Assembly (NCBI RefSeq): GCF_004120195.1
Contig: NZ_SCHN01000016.1
Span: 1 to 64,000, forward strand
Direction of reading: 5' to 3'
DNA from: Enterovibrio baiacu
Lineage (GTDB): Bacteria; Pseudomonadota; Gammaproteobacteria; Enterobacterales; Vibrionaceae
Length of the DNA stretch: 64,000 bases
Both the position numbers and the translations under genes were made by a program. The notes beneath the pieces are model-generated. The model worked only from the letters and a program-made list of their open reading frames with translations, was not told where the DNA came from and made no database searches. Shown piece after piece: positions 44,980-55,185 of the stretch (position 1 is the stretch's first letter; every line of letters begins with the position of its first letter).

Positions 44980-46509
44980 TTATGCAAAGCCCATCATGTG
45001 TCCACCCACAACGGTGATACTTGCCATGATGAACAACAACAGCATAAAGCGCCACACGAACTTCACCCAATTACCCCAATCAATACGACACACACCCAGT
45101 GTGGCCATCAAAGACGCCGAGGTAGGAACGATGATGTTAGTAAAGCCGTCGCCCAGTTGGAAGGCCAAAACTGAAACTTGGCGTGTCACTCCTGCGATAT
45201 CTGACAAAGGTGCCAACAATGGCATGGTCAACGCGGCCTGACCTGAGCCTGAAGTCACGAAGAAGTTGAAAACGGACTGGAACACATACATCAACCAAGC
45301 TGCCATTGCAGAAGGCAATTCGCTGATTGCGCTGCCTGCGCTGTGCAAGATGGTATTCAAGACGCTTGGATCTTCGGAACCGCCGCCCAACAGCAGCAAC
45401 ACACCCTTAGCAAAGCCAACCAATAATGCCGGTGCTAGCATGATGCCAGCCCCTTCTTTGAAGGCGTCTGCTACATCGTTGAATGTCATGTTATTCAGGT
45501 TGAACGCGATGGCAATGATGGCAACCACAAAGCCCATGGTGAAGAACTGAGACGCGATTTCTGGGATGTACCAAGCGTGCATGACCACACCCCAGACAAC
45601 CCAAATGGTGGTCGCAATAACCGTTAGGATCACCAATGTATCGCCGAATCCCCAACGAGACTCTTGCACATCGATGTCTTTGTTTTTCAGGTAGGCGTCG
45701 GATTCAAAACTGTAAGACGCTGAAGGATTCGCTTTGATGCGCGATGCGTACATCATGGTGAAGCCGATACCCACAAGGGTAAACACAGCCCACATCACCA
45801 TGCGCATCGTCATACCTGACAGCACGGGAACGCCCGCAATGCCTTGTGCAATGGCGACAGAGAAAGGGTTCATCCAAGACGTGGCGAAGCCAACTTGCGT
45901 TGCAACGTAGGTCACCATCACAGTGGTGATGCCATCGTAGCCCAATCGAACCATCAAGGGTGCGATGATGATGGCAAACGCCACGGCTTCTTCGCCCATA
46001 CCGAACACGGCACCGCCCAAAGAAAACAGCAAAAACAAAGCGGGAATGAAGAGTGCTTCGCTGCCTTTGGTCTTGTCGATCAGCTTTAAAATGCCGTTAT
46101 CAATCGTACCTGTGCGCATCACGATACCGAATGCACCGCCGATGATGAGCATGAACATGATAACGCCAATTGCGCTGCCCCATTTTGAGCCTGATACCAA
46201 GCCTTCAAAGGGGAAGTTCATCAAGCCAATACCGCCGCCAGAGGCGAAGAATTGGACTTTGTTATAAACCATTTCGCCGCTTTCGTCGGTCACGTAGCGG
46301 AATGATTCTGGGTTGATGACTGTGCGAGATTTCTCGACACCGTGTGCCATGAATGACACTTGTTGGCTATCGAATTGACCCACAGGGATCAAATAGGTCA
46401 TTGCGGCTGCCAATAACCCAACAATGAAAATCAGGATCAAGGTGTCTGGCATCTGCCACTTTTTTACACCTGATGATGCATCCTGAGTGGAAACATGAGG
46501 TTGAGACAT
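44980..46509 (-). CDS. YfcC-family membrane permease
   Basis: 509 residues from ATG 46509 (MSQPHVSTQD); the frame also reaches 46524. About eleven to twelve hydrophobic segments; WQMPDTLILIFIVGLL, FGMGEEAVAFAIIIAPLMVRLGYD and the late SGSGQAALTMPLLAPLSD and QLGDGFTNIIVPTSASLM are typical of the YfcC (DcuC/AbgT-related) group. E. coli YfcC is annotated as a putative basic amino-acid antiporter; the substrate is unproven. Paired with the downstream deacylase. Confidence 0.88.
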   Translation of the reverse strand: MSQPHVSTQDASSGVKKWQMPDTLILIFIVGLLAAAMTYLIPVGQFDSQQVSFMAHGVEKSRTVINPESFRYVTDESGEMVYNKVQFFASGGGIGLMNFPFEGLVSGSKWGSAIGVIMFMLIIGGAFGIVMRTGTIDNGILKLIDKTKGSEALFIPALFLLFSLGGAVFGMGEEAVAFAIIIAPLMVRLGYDGITTVMVTYVATQVGFATSWMNPFSVAIAQGIAGVPVLSGMTMRMVMWAVFTLVGIGFTMMYASRIKANPSASYSFESDAYLKNKDIDVQESRWGFGDTLVILTVIATTIWVVWGVVMHAWYIPEIASQFFTMGFVVAIIAIAFNLNNMTFNDVADAFKEGAGIMLAPALLVGFAKGVLLLLGGGSEDPSVLNTILHSAGSAISELPSAMAAWLMYVFQSVFNFFVTSGSGQAALTMPLLAPLSDIAGVTRQVSVLAFQLGDGFTNIIVPTSASLMATLGVCRIDWGNWVKFVWRFMLLLFIMASITVVGGHMMGFA

Positions 46510-46752
46510 TCCATCACTTCTCAATATCTATAAGGGGCATAAAATGTCGTTAAAGGCGAATAAAAAGTCAATTGATTTAGCTGTGTAGATATAAATAATC
46601 GATGACTACTTGTTTTTGCTCAAATGCCAGACGAAATAACCGCCTGCAAATTGAACAATTAATGGTGTGTAAGAGAAATGCAGATACGGGAATAGCGTTG
46701 GGAGAAGTGGAAAACAAATGGCGTCAGAAGGAAGGCGGTCGCTAGGTGCCAT
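46510..46752. promoter_or_regulatory. Gap upstream of the YfcC permease gene
   Basis: About 240 bp without a gene, presumably holding the permease promoter. AT-rich around 46560-46620. No specific motif recognised. Confidence 0.35.
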
Positions 46753-46788
46753 AAAAAGGCTGCGATGGAATAGATACGCAGCCTTTTT
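46753..46788 (-). terminator. Terminator of the EamA exporter gene
   Basis: A 12-bp perfect stem (46753-46764 with 46777-46788) whose A-run gives a T-tract on the minus strand, 16 bp after the stop at 46804. Confidence 0.9.
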
Positions 46789-46803
46789 CCCAATCAGTCG
46801 TGA

Positions 46804-47679
46804 TTAAGATCGCGACAATCTTGGCGCTTTCATCACCAAGTACACCGCCAGTGCACAACATGCGAAGCCAATCAATGTGGCACCAGAGAAGGTTTCGTCA
46901 AAAAATAGCCAACCTTGGATGGCAGCCAATGGCGGAACAAGGTAAATGTAGGACGTGACTTTTGACGCTGCGCCTTGACCGACCATATAGAGGTAAAGGA
47001 GAACCGCGATCACTGACAACACAAGTACCGACCACAACATAGTGAGGCTAAAGGTGATTGTCCATGTCACTTGGAAGCCTTGAATGAACCAAACAATCGG
47101 TAAAAAAACGGCAGTCGCTGCGACATATTGCCACATGGCAGAGGCGACCAAATTTATCCCGTGACAAAAGCGTTTTTGATAGAGCGTACCGAATGTAATG
47201 CCAAGCAGGGCGGAGCCGACAAACATGTAGGCGTAAAGTGGTTGTGCATCGAGTCCCCAGCTCATCTTGCCTTGCACCACAAAGGCAATACCGATGATCC
47301 CAGCCGCCAACCCAAGCCATTGCGCGGCGTTGAGTCTCTCTGAGGAGGTATTCACAACGATCACGGCGGTGAGAATAGGTTGAAGCCCCACTAACAAAGA
47401 AGAAAGGCCCGCTGGCATGCCGAGCCCAATCGATGCAAACACGCCCCCAAGATAAAATCCATGGATAAGTAATCCAGATACCAGTGCGTGCACAATCTGC
47501 ATGCCTCTCGGCATGACGGGTTTCATGACCAACAATATTGCGACAAATACCAATACGTTTAGCGTCATGCGGATCAGAAGAAACGTTGCAGCATTCGAAT
47601 CAATGAGCCCGAATTTCGCCCCAACAAACCCCGTACTCCAGAGCAAAACAAAAACAAAGGGAATAGTGGCGTTAAGCAT
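46804..47679 (-). CDS. EamA (DMT superfamily) transporter
   Basis: 291 residues from ATG 47679 (MLNATIPFVFVLLWSTGFVGAKFG), where the family similarity starts; AAGGA lies 10 nt upstream. Ten membrane helices in two EamA repeats, with the VPPLAAIQGWLFFDET segment in the second. Drug/metabolite transporters of this type export amino acids or other small solutes; substrate unknown. Single gene with its own terminator. Confidence 0.9.
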   Translation of the reverse strand: MLNATIPFVFVLLWSTGFVGAKFGLIDSNAATFLLIRMTLNVLVFVAILLVMKPVMPRGMQIVHALVSGLLIHGFYLGGVFASIGLGMPAGLSSLLVGLQPILTAVIVVNTSSERLNAAQWLGLAAGIIGIAFVVQGKMSWGLDAQPLYAYMFVGSALLGITFGTLYQKRFCHGINLVASAMWQYVAATAVFLPIVWFIQGFQVTWTITFSLTMLWSVLVLSVIAVLLYLYMVGQGAASKVTSYIYLVPPLAAIQGWLFFDETFSGATLIGFACCALAVYLVMKAPRLSRS

Positions 47680-47830
47680 GAGCGGGCGATCCTTGCATGT
47701 TGACAATCTAAGACATGAAGATTGATTAAAACCTAAGCAACGCAGGTGCACAAGGTTGAAACACAAGGAAGGTGTGCTTCTCGTGTTGTTTCACGCAGTG
47801 TCTTGAGACAAGGATATGGGTTTGCAGGCA

Positions 47831-48034
47831 CTAAGAGTCGAATTCGTTCCCACAGTGGGTGCATTGGCGGTGTGCTTGCCCTGAAATCATGGAGCCAGAG
47901 AGGCCATTGAAGAGTGATTTGATAAAACTTGTGCCGATGGAGTCTGACGCTTTGTAATTTTCGACATTGGGAAAGTCATGAGGGGTGACAGATTTACAAT
48001 CGGTGCAATAGAGACGGTAATTATAGGTTTCCAT
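47831..48034 (-). CDS. Small zinc-ribbon hypothetical protein
   Basis: 67 residues; AAAAGG lies 7 nt before the start. Cys10-x2-Cys13 (CTDC) and Cys58-x2-Cys61 (CTHC) form a plausible four-Cys zinc ribbon around a short hydrophobic centre. No family recognised. It resembles small zinc-ribbon proteins whose role is unknown. Confidence 0.65.
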   Translation of the reverse strand: METYNYRLYCTDCKSVTPHDFPNVENYKASDSIGTSFIKSLFNGLSGSMISGQAHRQCTHCGNEFDS

Positions 48035-48253
48035 GAGAATGCCTTTTCAGTGACTGCTAAAAGCTAGCTCTATGGTTTTAAAATAGAAAAGAGGTTTGTG
48101 GAAACGATAAAAAATCACACCGTGAGCAAAATCTCATTCCCCAAATAGTCGCGAGAGAAAGTGTGCTTTATGCGTTGTTTTGCGTATTTTCTGGCAGAGT
48201 AAAAAACAAGCGAAGGGCGAAGCGTCAAGATAAAAAAGAGAAGGAAAACGCCC

Positions 48254-48466
48254 TTAAAGCAGGGCGCTTGCAACAACAGTTTGGCTATCAAGCGTCTTTT
48301 TTAGCCGCTTGTTTTTGTTTAACTCGATTCTGTAAGCCATGAGAAGGGCCGAAAGGTCGCCCACTTTTACCGTGCACTCCCCTTCATGGGAGAGAGAGTC
48401 GAGCGCATCTCGGTTGATGCGAGCGAGGGTATTTCGCATTGTCGCTGTATCGGTAATTACCGTCAT
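48254..48466 (-). CDS. Small hypothetical protein
   Basis: 70 residues if started at ATG 48466 (MTVITDTATMRN); the frame is open to 48499. Predicted mostly helical and charged (INRDALDSLSHEG, RIELNKNKRLKKTL). No membrane segment, no motif. Coding status moderate; no family recognised. Confidence 0.45.
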   Translation of the reverse strand: MTVITDTATMRNTLARINRDALDSLSHEGECTVKVGDLSALLMAYRIELNKNKRLKKTLDSQTVVASALL

Positions 48467-48587
48467 GCTTCGTCTACTAAAATGAAAAACCGCCAACATT
48501 TAACCAAAACAAAGGCGAAATGTTTAGCGGTTTACCGAACTTGCCAGCGAGCTTGTTGATAGTTTAATCAATCACCGTTGAATGTGA

Positions 48588-49103
48588 TTAATTTTGCACC
48601 GACAAGATCACCTCTTCAGTATCAAACCCTTTTTCTTCAGCCTGTCTTAAAAAGCGTGCGAGCAACGCATCTGAAACCGTTGGCGTGCGCGACAGTAACC
48701 ACAAATAGTTCGTGTTGTAGCCCGATACAAAGGCATATTCGTAGTCTTCACCGAGGTCAAAAACGACGTAAGAGGAGAAAAACGGGCCAAAAAATGACAC
48801 TTCTAGATGACCGACATCGTCGTTATTGACGAAATACGCTCGACCAACGGCTTCTGACCACGCCTGTTCCTCTGCTTTAAACCCTCGGTTGACCACTTTG
48901 ATGCCGCCGTCTTCCCTCAAGGAGTATTCCGCTGTCACCTTGTTCATACCACGTTCGAAAGAATGGTCTAGGCGAGCGATTTCATACCACTTGCCAAGAA
49001 AACGGTCTTTATCGAACCCAGTGACAGGTGTGACGCCCTCAGGCACCGAATGACACCCAGCAACAACCAATAGCGCAAAGGCAATGACGATTTTTTTAAT
49101 CAT
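48588..49103 (-). CDS. blc: Outer-membrane lipocalin (Blc-like)
   Basis: 171 residues from ATG 49103, preceded by AGAAGAG. Signal peptide with lipobox VAGC, then the lipocalin signature FLGKWYEIARLDHSFERG (the GxW motif), VTAEYSLREDGGI, and the late YAFVSGYNTNYLWLLSRTP, all as in bacterial Blc. The protein binds lysophospholipids or fatty acids at the outer membrane in E. coli. Length is normal. Single gene. Confidence 0.93.
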   Translation of the reverse strand: MIKKIVIAFALLVVAGCHSVPEGVTPVTGFDKDRFLGKWYEIARLDHSFERGMNKVTAEYSLREDGGIKVVNRGFKAEEQAWSEAVGRAYFVNNDDVGHLEVSFFGPFFSSYVVFDLGEDYEYAFVSGYNTNYLWLLSRTPTVSDALLARFLRQAEEKGFDTEEVILSVQN

Positions 49104-49154
49104 ATCTCTTCTTCTTATTATGTGTATTTCCATATTAATACGCTTGAAAAATCC

Positions 49155-49823
49155 TTAGCGATCAACTGCTTTGGGTATTCCACTCGCAAAAGTATGTTCT
49201 AACGCGCTTGCAAGTCCCTCCGCTAAGGCCTTGTGGCCTTGCGCATCCAAGTGTAGTCCATCAATGGGGGAGGCTTCACATACCGAGGCAGCTTCATAGA
49301 ATGTACAGCCTTCTTCTTTTGCGACTGAACGATAAAAATCGGCAAGCTGAAGCGACTTTTCTCGGCCATCAATAAAGCCCGTTGCCCAATTGTTTTGGTC
49401 ATGCATTGGCGGTGGGGAGACGACAAGAATGTTTGGACTTGGATGGCCTGCATTGTCACCTTCACGCACTTGACCAATTAATTTGCGGATGCCTTCAGCA
49501 ATCCAGGCGGGCTCAGATGGGAATTGTGATTTCAAATCGTTCGTGCCGAGCATGATCACGACCCAATCAAGGGGGCGGTGACTCAGTAACAGCATGGGAA
49601 GCGCCGCACTGCCATCTCGATGCGGCTTCATTGGGTCATTCCAAACAGATGTGCGCCCGTTTAATCCTTCTTCTATCAAATGCCAGCGCGCATCGGAGGG
49701 GGCTGGTTCATTCAAGGCAGCAGCCAGGCGAGATGTCCAACGAACACCTTCTGGCCAGCGATGGCCGTTGGAAGGGTTATATCCCCATGTGTTTGAATCA
49801 CCGAAACACAAAATCCTTGGCAT
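49155..49823 (-). CDS. SGNH/GDSL-family hydrolase
   Basis: 222 residues; AAGGAG precedes ATG 49823. All four SGNH blocks are visible: ILCFGDSNTWG (Ser10), GLNG, LGTNDLK (Asn) and the C-terminal DGLHLD (Asp/His). No signal peptide, so cytoplasmic. This group includes arylesterases and carbohydrate acetylesterases; substrate unknown. Confidence 0.9.
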   Translation of the reverse strand: MPRILCFGDSNTWGYNPSNGHRWPEGVRWTSRLAAALNEPAPSDARWHLIEEGLNGRTSVWNDPMKPHRDGSAALPMLLLSHRPLDWVVIMLGTNDLKSQFPSEPAWIAEGIRKLIGQVREGDNAGHPSPNILVVSPPPMHDQNNWATGFIDGREKSLQLADFYRSVAKEEGCTFYEAASVCEASPIDGLHLDAQGHKALAEGLASALEHTFASGIPKAVDR

Positions 49824-50322
49824 GGTTTTCTTTCTCCTTATTCAACCAGGATGAGAGTGTAACCCTAAGAAAGCGAGAGGTGGTATTCGAACATCCACTA
49901 TTGGGTATGGTTTTCAGTGAGCTTTTGACGCGTTTACTCTCCGAGGTGTCGCGGCTGGAATACTGCATATTGAGAATTACACCCATCTTAGAAGCAGGAA
50001 AATGAAAGTGTAAACTGACAGAAAGGCTGTTGATAATACGTACAAAATAACGCACACGCCGTCAATTAAAGACAAATCGGTGGCGAAAAAAACGTGCGTT
50101 AGCCTCGGGCATTGACCAACATCAACCTATTGTACTTGCCGTTCTTGTCTACTTACGCCGCGATGCTTTATGTCACCGTGTTTATTGGTCATCGATCGTT
50201 TAGATGCCAAGAAAAGTACTTTCTAAAGAGCATGGTGAGATGCAATCACTCACGCGCCACCATTCCGACGCACTGGCAGGCTGGTGAATAATAAACATAA
50301 CGCAGTACTGGTAGAGACCACT
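49824..50322. other. Gene-free region upstream of fhs
   Basis: About 500 bp between divergent genes. No gene, repeat or riboswitch fold recognised; I looked for glycine and tetrahydrofolate riboswitch motifs by eye and saw none. Promoters for both flanking genes should be here. Confidence 0.4.
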
Positions 50323-52011
50323 ATGACAATGTTACCCCCTCCCGGCTCGCCGGATATTGATATTGCACGTGCAGTAAAACCGTGGCCTATCTTCGAAGTG
50401 GCGCAACGTAAACTCGGCATTGCGCAGCATGCGTTGATCCCTTACGGACACTACAAAGCCAAACTCGATTTGGCGCAGATTGATACCGATACCACGTTGG
50501 GTAAATTGGTGTTGGTGACGGCTATCACACCAACACCGGCGGGTGAAGGGAAAACCACCACGAGTATCGGCTTGACTGACGCATTAAATGCCATTGGCAT
50601 AAACGCGAGCGTTTGCCTCCGAGAGCCATCTTTAGGCCCATGCTTTGGTGTAAAAGGCGGTGCCGCGGGCGGTGGTCGTGCTCAAGCCATTCCAATGGAA
50701 GATTTAAACCTGCATTTTAATGGCGATTTTCATGCCATTACCTCCGCGCATAACTTGCTCGCCGCATTGATTGATAACCACATTCATTGGGGAAATGAGC
50801 TGAATCTCGACCCTCGCCGCATCACCTGGCGACGCGTGATGGACATGAATGATCGCGCGCTTCGTAACACGCTGGTGGGGCTTGGTGGCCCCGCTCATGG
50901 TCAGCCAAGAGAGTCAGGGTTCGACATCACTGTCGCATCAGAAATCATGGCGATCTTGTGTCTAGCCGAAGACCGAAAAGATCTTCAAAAGCGCCTCGGC
51001 AATATCATCATTGGGCGTAACCGCGATAACCAACCTGTTACTGCGCGAGAACTGGGCGCTGAAGGCGCTATGACCGTATTGCTGAAAGAAGCGATTCAAC
51101 CCAATTTAATTCAGACCCTCGAGCACAACCCTGCGCTGATACACGGCGGTCCTTTCGCCAATATCGCTCATGGTTGTAACTCCGTGATGGCAACCCGAAC
51201 TGCGATGGCATTGAGTGACGTGGTTGTTACCGAAGCGGGATTTGGTGCCGATCTCGGCGCGGAAAAATTCATCGACATTAAATGCCGCATGTCAGGTTTA
51301 ATGCCCGATGCCGTCGTACTGGTGTGTACGGTGCGCGCGCTGAAAATGCAAGGCGGCGTGCCTAAGTCGGACTTGGATGCACCCAATGTGGATGCCGTGA
51401 TTGAAGGAGCTTCAAACCTCTCTCGCCATATCATAAACATGCAGCAATTTGGCTTGACGCCTTTGGTGGCGATCAACCGCTTCCCGACCGATGATGATCA
51501 GGAATTGGCGGCAATCAAAGACGTCTGTTTGTCATTAGGTGCGCCGGTTGAAGAAGCCCAACACTGGGCGGAAGGTGGCCTTGGTGCTAAAGCCGTCGCA
51601 GAAGGGGTAAAAGCCCTGTTGGATGGCGAAAAGCCAGACGTAAAGTTCCTTTATGATAAAGCATTACCGATTGACGAAAAAATTCGCACTGTCGCGACGA
51701 AACTGTACGGCGCTTCGGATGTGCAATTTAATATCGCCGCACAAAAGCAGTTGGACGAAATCCACGCGCTAGGTTTTGGCGACTTACCCATTTGTATTGC
51801 CAAAACGCCTTATAGCTTCTCTGCTGACCCACACATGTTGGGTGCACCAACTGACCATATTCTGCCCGTGCGTGAGCTTCGCTTAATGGCAGGCGCAGGC
51901 TTTGTGGTCGCCATCTGTGGCGACGTCATGACCATGCCAGGCCTGCCGAGAAAACCCGCAGCGTTGAGTATATCGTTGGATGACAACGGCGAAATTGTCG
52001 GGTTGTTCTAA
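50323..52011 (+). CDS. fhs: Formate-tetrahydrofolate ligase
   Basis: 562 residues from ATG 50323 (GGTAGAG upstream); GTG 50284 in frame would add 13 residues. The ATP loop [13 protein letters not shown] is near residue 68-80 and [20 protein letters not shown] follows, both diagnostic of Fhs. It makes 10-formyl-THF from formate, ATP and THF, or runs in reverse. With dimethylglycine and sarcosine demethylation nearby it probably balances one-carbon units. Normal length. Followed by its own terminator. Confidence 0.95.
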   Translation: MTMLPPPGSPDIDIARAVKPWPIFEVAQRKLGIAQHALIPYGHYKAKLDLAQIDTDTTLGKLVLVTAITPTPAGEGKTTTSIGLTDALNAIGINASVCLREPSLGPCFGVKGGAAGGGRAQAIPMEDLNLHFNGDFHAITSAHNLLAALIDNHIHWGNELNLDPRRITWRRVMDMNDRALRNTLVGLGGPAHGQPRESGFDITVASEIMAILCLAEDRKDLQKRLGNIIIGRNRDNQPVTARELGAEGAMTVLLKEAIQPNLIQTLEHNPALIHGGPFANIAHGCNSVMATRTAMALSDVVVTEAGFGADLGAEKFIDIKCRMSGLMPDAVVLVCTVRALKMQGGVPKSDLDAPNVDAVIEGASNLSRHIINMQQFGLTPLVAINRFPTDDDQELAAIKDVCLSLGAPVEEAQHWAEGGLGAKAVAEGVKALLDGEKPDVKFLYDKALPIDEKIRTVATKLYGASDVQFNIAAQKQLDEIHALGFGDLPICIAKTPYSFSADPHMLGAPTDHILPVRELRLMAGAGFVVAICGDVMTMPGLPRKPAALSISLDDNGEIVGLF

Positions 52012-52057
52012 ATCCTGCTGAAACGTTTTCGCCAATATTGAGGCTAAAGTGACAAAT

Positions 52058-52083
52058 AGCGCGACGTTGGGTCGCGCTTTTTG
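52058..52083 (+). terminator. Terminator of fhs
   Basis: An 8-bp stem AGCGCGAC/GTCGCGCT (52058-52065, 52071-52078) with a 5-nt loop is followed by a T-run, 47 bp after the stop. Confidence 0.85.
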
Positions 52084-52162
52084 TTACTCGGGGTTTGTTG
52101 ATTTGCGCTTGGGGTTCAAGTAGGTAGAGTGCCCTTAAATCAAGAGCTAATAGGGAGCCGTT

Positions 52163-53329
52163 ATGTGCAAGAAGGACAAGCCTTATCAATATCGTGAACG
52201 ACAGGTGGAGCTATATACCGATCGGGCGTTTCGATTTGGCGAAGGGAAAATCAGTGGTTATTTGTCTGTGTTTCTCGGGGCGATGTCTCTGCTTGCCGTG
52301 CTTGCTTACCTCTTTCCTTCCTATTTAACGACTACCGAGTTGCGAAAAGCGTACGATGCAGAAAGCCTGCAACAGGTCTTGAAATACGGCATGTACTTCT
52401 CCCTCTTTTTCGGCGCAATGACCCACTTTCTGAAAAAGTACCGCCGTCTCGGATGCACGGGCATGTTGCTGACACTGATTGCTTTCGGTCTTGGCGGATA
52501 CACTGTCCCTGTTGGGCCCGTAGAACCTAAGTCATTATCCCTCGGTGTTGATTGGCTCATTCTGGCGTTTTTAGGCTCTGCGCTGGTGTTTATTACCCTC
52601 GAGAAACTGCTGCCAAAATACAAAAACCAAGTGATTTTACGTGAAGAGTGGGAGACGGATTTTTTCTATTTCTGTTTTAACCATCTCGCGATTTCCGCCA
52701 TCTTGATTTATGCCAACTACCATACCAGCCACTTTAGTTGGGCGGTGAGTGGATCGTTTCAGGAAACGATTCAATCGCTGCCGACGATTGTGCAATTCGC
52801 GTTGATCGTGATTGCGGCTGACTTTGTGCTGTATTGGGAGCACCGTTTGTTCCATGAAGTGAAGCTACTTTGGCCAATACATGCTGTGCATCATTCAGTA
52901 AAAAATCTCGATTGGTTAGCAGGGTCGCGCGGCCATTTTCTTCAAGTGTTTTCGGAACGCGCGATGGTAATGGTGCCGCTGTATTTATTGGGCCCTTCTG
53001 AAAGTGCGTTGAATGCCTACGTCATCTTTGCAGCACTTCAAGCAGTGCTGATCCACTGCAACACGCGGATGCATTTTGGTGTGCTGAAATACATCTTCGT
53101 CACGCCGCAATTCCATCATTGGCACCACAGCTCTGAAAAACCGGCGATTGACACTAACTACTCTGCGCATTTGGTGTTGTTTGATTGGTTGTTTGGCACC
53201 ATGCACATGCCGACGCAGCATTGGCCGGCGGAATATGGCACAACAAAGCCGTTGCCGAAAACCATCATCGGGCAATTGCTGTATCCCATCAATGCATTGA
53301 GAAATAAGACAAAAAATGAGGGAAATTAA
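52163..53329 (+). CDS. Fatty-acid hydroxylase/sterol desaturase family membrane protein
   Basis: 388 residues; GGGAG precedes the ATG. Several membrane helices in the first 190 residues, then di-iron histidine boxes of the superfamily: EHRLFHE, IHAVHHS and FHHWHHS. The family hydroxylates or desaturates lipids at the membrane. The N-terminal half is longer than in minimal members. Substrate unknown; no clear operon link to its neighbours. Confidence 0.88.
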   Translation: MCKKDKPYQYRERQVELYTDRAFRFGEGKISGYLSVFLGAMSLLAVLAYLFPSYLTTTELRKAYDAESLQQVLKYGMYFSLFFGAMTHFLKKYRRLGCTGMLLTLIAFGLGGYTVPVGPVEPKSLSLGVDWLILAFLGSALVFITLEKLLPKYKNQVILREEWETDFFYFCFNHLAISAILIYANYHTSHFSWAVSGSFQETIQSLPTIVQFALIVIAADFVLYWEHRLFHEVKLLWPIHAVHHSVKNLDWLAGSRGHFLQVFSERAMVMVPLYLLGPSESALNAYVIFAALQAVLIHCNTRMHFGVLKYIFVTPQFHHWHHSSEKPAIDTNYSAHLVLFDWLFGTMHMPTQHWPAEYGTTKPLPKTIIGQLLYPINALRNKTKNEGN

Positions 53330-53492
53330 CGCGTGATTCAACGCCAAATTTTCTGAATATTTTATGGCGTCAGGGGCAGTATATTTCCCTGACGCATTCC
53401 CGCCATAAGTTGTCGCAATCGTGTCGCTGAAATTGAAGCTTGTTGGTTAACTTGGAAGGTATATCAAGGATAAAACCAACAAGGACAGCGCA

Positions 53493-54485
53493 ATGTCGGA
53501 CATCAATCCAGCCGCGGCGAAACTTCACAATGACGCCATCATCATTGATGGGCTCATCATCGCCAAATGGGACAGGGCTCTGTTCGAAGACATGGCCAAG
53601 GGCGGCTTAACGGCGGCCAACTGCACCGTGTCGGTATGGGAAGGCTTTCAAGGTACCATTGATAATATCGTCGAATTTAACCAACTCTTTGAAGAAAACA
53701 GCGACTTGATTCGTCCTGTTCACACCACGCAAGACATCCTCCGCGCGAAAGAAGAAGGCAAAACAGGGGTTATCCTCGGCTTCCAAAATGTGCACGCCTT
53801 CGAAGACAAATTGGGCTACATCGAGATCTTCAAAAAGCTCGGTGTGGGCATCGCGCAAATGGCGTACAACACGCAAAACTTGGTTGGCACTGGGTGCTAC
53901 GAGCGTGACGGTGGTTTATCGGGTTTTGGCCGTGAAGTGGTCGCCGAAATGAACCGCGTTGGCATCATGTGCGACCTTTCACACGTTGGGCCAAAAACGT
54001 CGGAAGAAGTGATTCTCGCATCGAAAAAGCCTGTGTGCTATTCCCACTGTCTACCGCTGGGGTTGAAAGATCACCCCCGAAACAAATCCGACGCAGAACT
54101 CAAGTTTATCGCCGATCACGGCGGCTTTATCGGCGTCACCATGTTCGCCCCTTTCTTGAAGAACGGCATTAACTCCACGATTGAAGATTACGTTGAAGCC
54201 ATTGATTACATCGTGGATCTGGTAGGAGAAGACTGTGTCGGGATCGGCACTGATTTTACCCAAGGCCACGGGCAAGACTTCTTCGAATGGATCACGCATG
54301 ACAAAGGCTACGCCCGAAGATTGGTGAAATTTGGCGAAATCATCAACCCGAAAGGCATGCGCACCGTGGGCGAGTTTCCGAATCTCACGGAAGCCTTGCT
54401 TGCGAATGGCTGGTCGCCAGAAAAAGTGCAGAAAGTGATGGGCGGGAATTGGGTCAATGTCCTCAAAGATGTATGGGGCGAATAG
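53493..54485 (+). CDS. Membrane-dipeptidase (M19) family protein of the dimethylglycine cluster
   Basis: 330 residues; AAGGA before the ATG. The M19 renal dipeptidase fold is indicated by an early DG motif (IIDGLIIAKWD), the mid GFQNVHAFED region, CDLSHVGPKTSEEV, CYSHC and GIGTDFTQGHG. It lacks a signal peptide. In Pseudomonas aeruginosa the homologue lies directly upstream of the DUF5943 gene, dgcA, dgcB and the ETF pair; the same order appears here. Whether it is a true dipeptidase is unknown; its link to dimethylglycine is by context. Confidence 0.87.
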   Translation: MSDINPAAAKLHNDAIIIDGLIIAKWDRALFEDMAKGGLTAANCTVSVWEGFQGTIDNIVEFNQLFEENSDLIRPVHTTQDILRAKEEGKTGVILGFQNVHAFEDKLGYIEIFKKLGVGIAQMAYNTQNLVGTGCYERDGGLSGFGREVVAEMNRVGIMCDLSHVGPKTSEEVILASKKPVCYSHCLPLGLKDHPRNKSDAELKFIADHGGFIGVTMFAPFLKNGINSTIEDYVEAIDYIVDLVGEDCVGIGTDFTQGHGQDFFEWITHDKGYARRLVKFGEIINPKGMRTVGEFPNLTEALLANGWSPEKVQKVMGGNWVNVLKDVWGE

Positions 54486-54553
54486 TTTCTCCATCTGACC
54501 GAACGAACGTCAACAAACCATAACGGAACAGCCAACTGATAAGGAAAAACACC

Positions 54554-55084
54554 ATGGGGCATCATCCACCAGAATTACCCATTAACGTCGACGACGAAAC
54601 CGGCGTTTGGAGCACCGATGGCCTCCCCATGCTGTACGTGCCGCGCCATTTCTTCATCAACAACCATGCGGCAGTTGAAGAAGCGTTAGGCGCAGATGTC
54701 TACGCGGATTTGCTCTACAAAGCGGGCTATAAATCCGCTTACTTTTGGTGTGAGCAGGAAGGGGCAACCCACGGTATTTCAGGCGCTGAAGTGTTTGATC
54801 ATTACATGAAGCGTCTATCGCAGCGCGGCTGGGGACAGTTCTTTATCGAGCAGCTTGATGTGTCGCAAGGCACAGCGCGTGTGCGCCTCGAAAACTCCGC
54901 ATTCGTGTATTACTACGGAAAAAATAACCGCAAGGTGGATTACATGTTCACAGGGTGGTTCGCAGGCGCGATGGATCAAGTGTCCGAAAGCGTGGGATTC
55001 CCATTGAAAACGCAAGCAGTCCAATTGCAAAGCGGCTCAGAAGAAGGCTGCGATGTTGGGGTGTTTGAGGTGAAGCCGATTTAG
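54554..55084 (+). CDS. DUF5943 protein of the dimethylglycine cluster
   Basis: 176 residues; AAGGA before the ATG. The sequence GVWSTDGLPMLYVPRHFF, ALGADVYADLLYKAGYKSAYFWCEQE and FTGWFAGAMDQV matches the DUF5943 family, which has a 4-vinyl-reductase/V4R-like ligand-binding shape. No catalytic residue is evident. The gene is conserved with dgcA in other proteobacteria, so a role in binding or channelling a methylamine-type compound is possible but unproven. Confidence 0.82.
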   Translation: MGHHPPELPINVDDETGVWSTDGLPMLYVPRHFFINNHAAVEEALGADVYADLLYKAGYKSAYFWCEQEGATHGISGAEVFDHYMKRLSQRGWGQFFIEQLDVSQGTARVRLENSAFVYYYGKNNRKVDYMFTGWFAGAMDQVSESVGFPLKTQAVQLQSGSEEGCDVGVFEVKPI

Positions 55085-55185
55085 AAGCAGGTACGAGAGA
55101 TAGGGTAGAGAAAGAGCAGAGTTGAGAGGCGAGAAAAAGCAAAAGCTACAGAGCTTGAGTCGATGCATGGCTTCAACACACTTTT

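Noticed and set aside
44898-44987. Longer N-terminus of the aspartoacylase-family protein
   Set aside because: The extension contains the terminator hairpin at 44914-44942 and has no family similarity.
49594-50055. Frames on both strands upstream of fhs
   Set aside because: They overlap the SGNH hydrolase or have no start signal or motif; treated as non-coding.
49824-50322. Glycine or THF riboswitch upstream of fhs
   Set aside because: No conserved core motif or paired elements could be recognised by eye; a covariance-model search would settle it.
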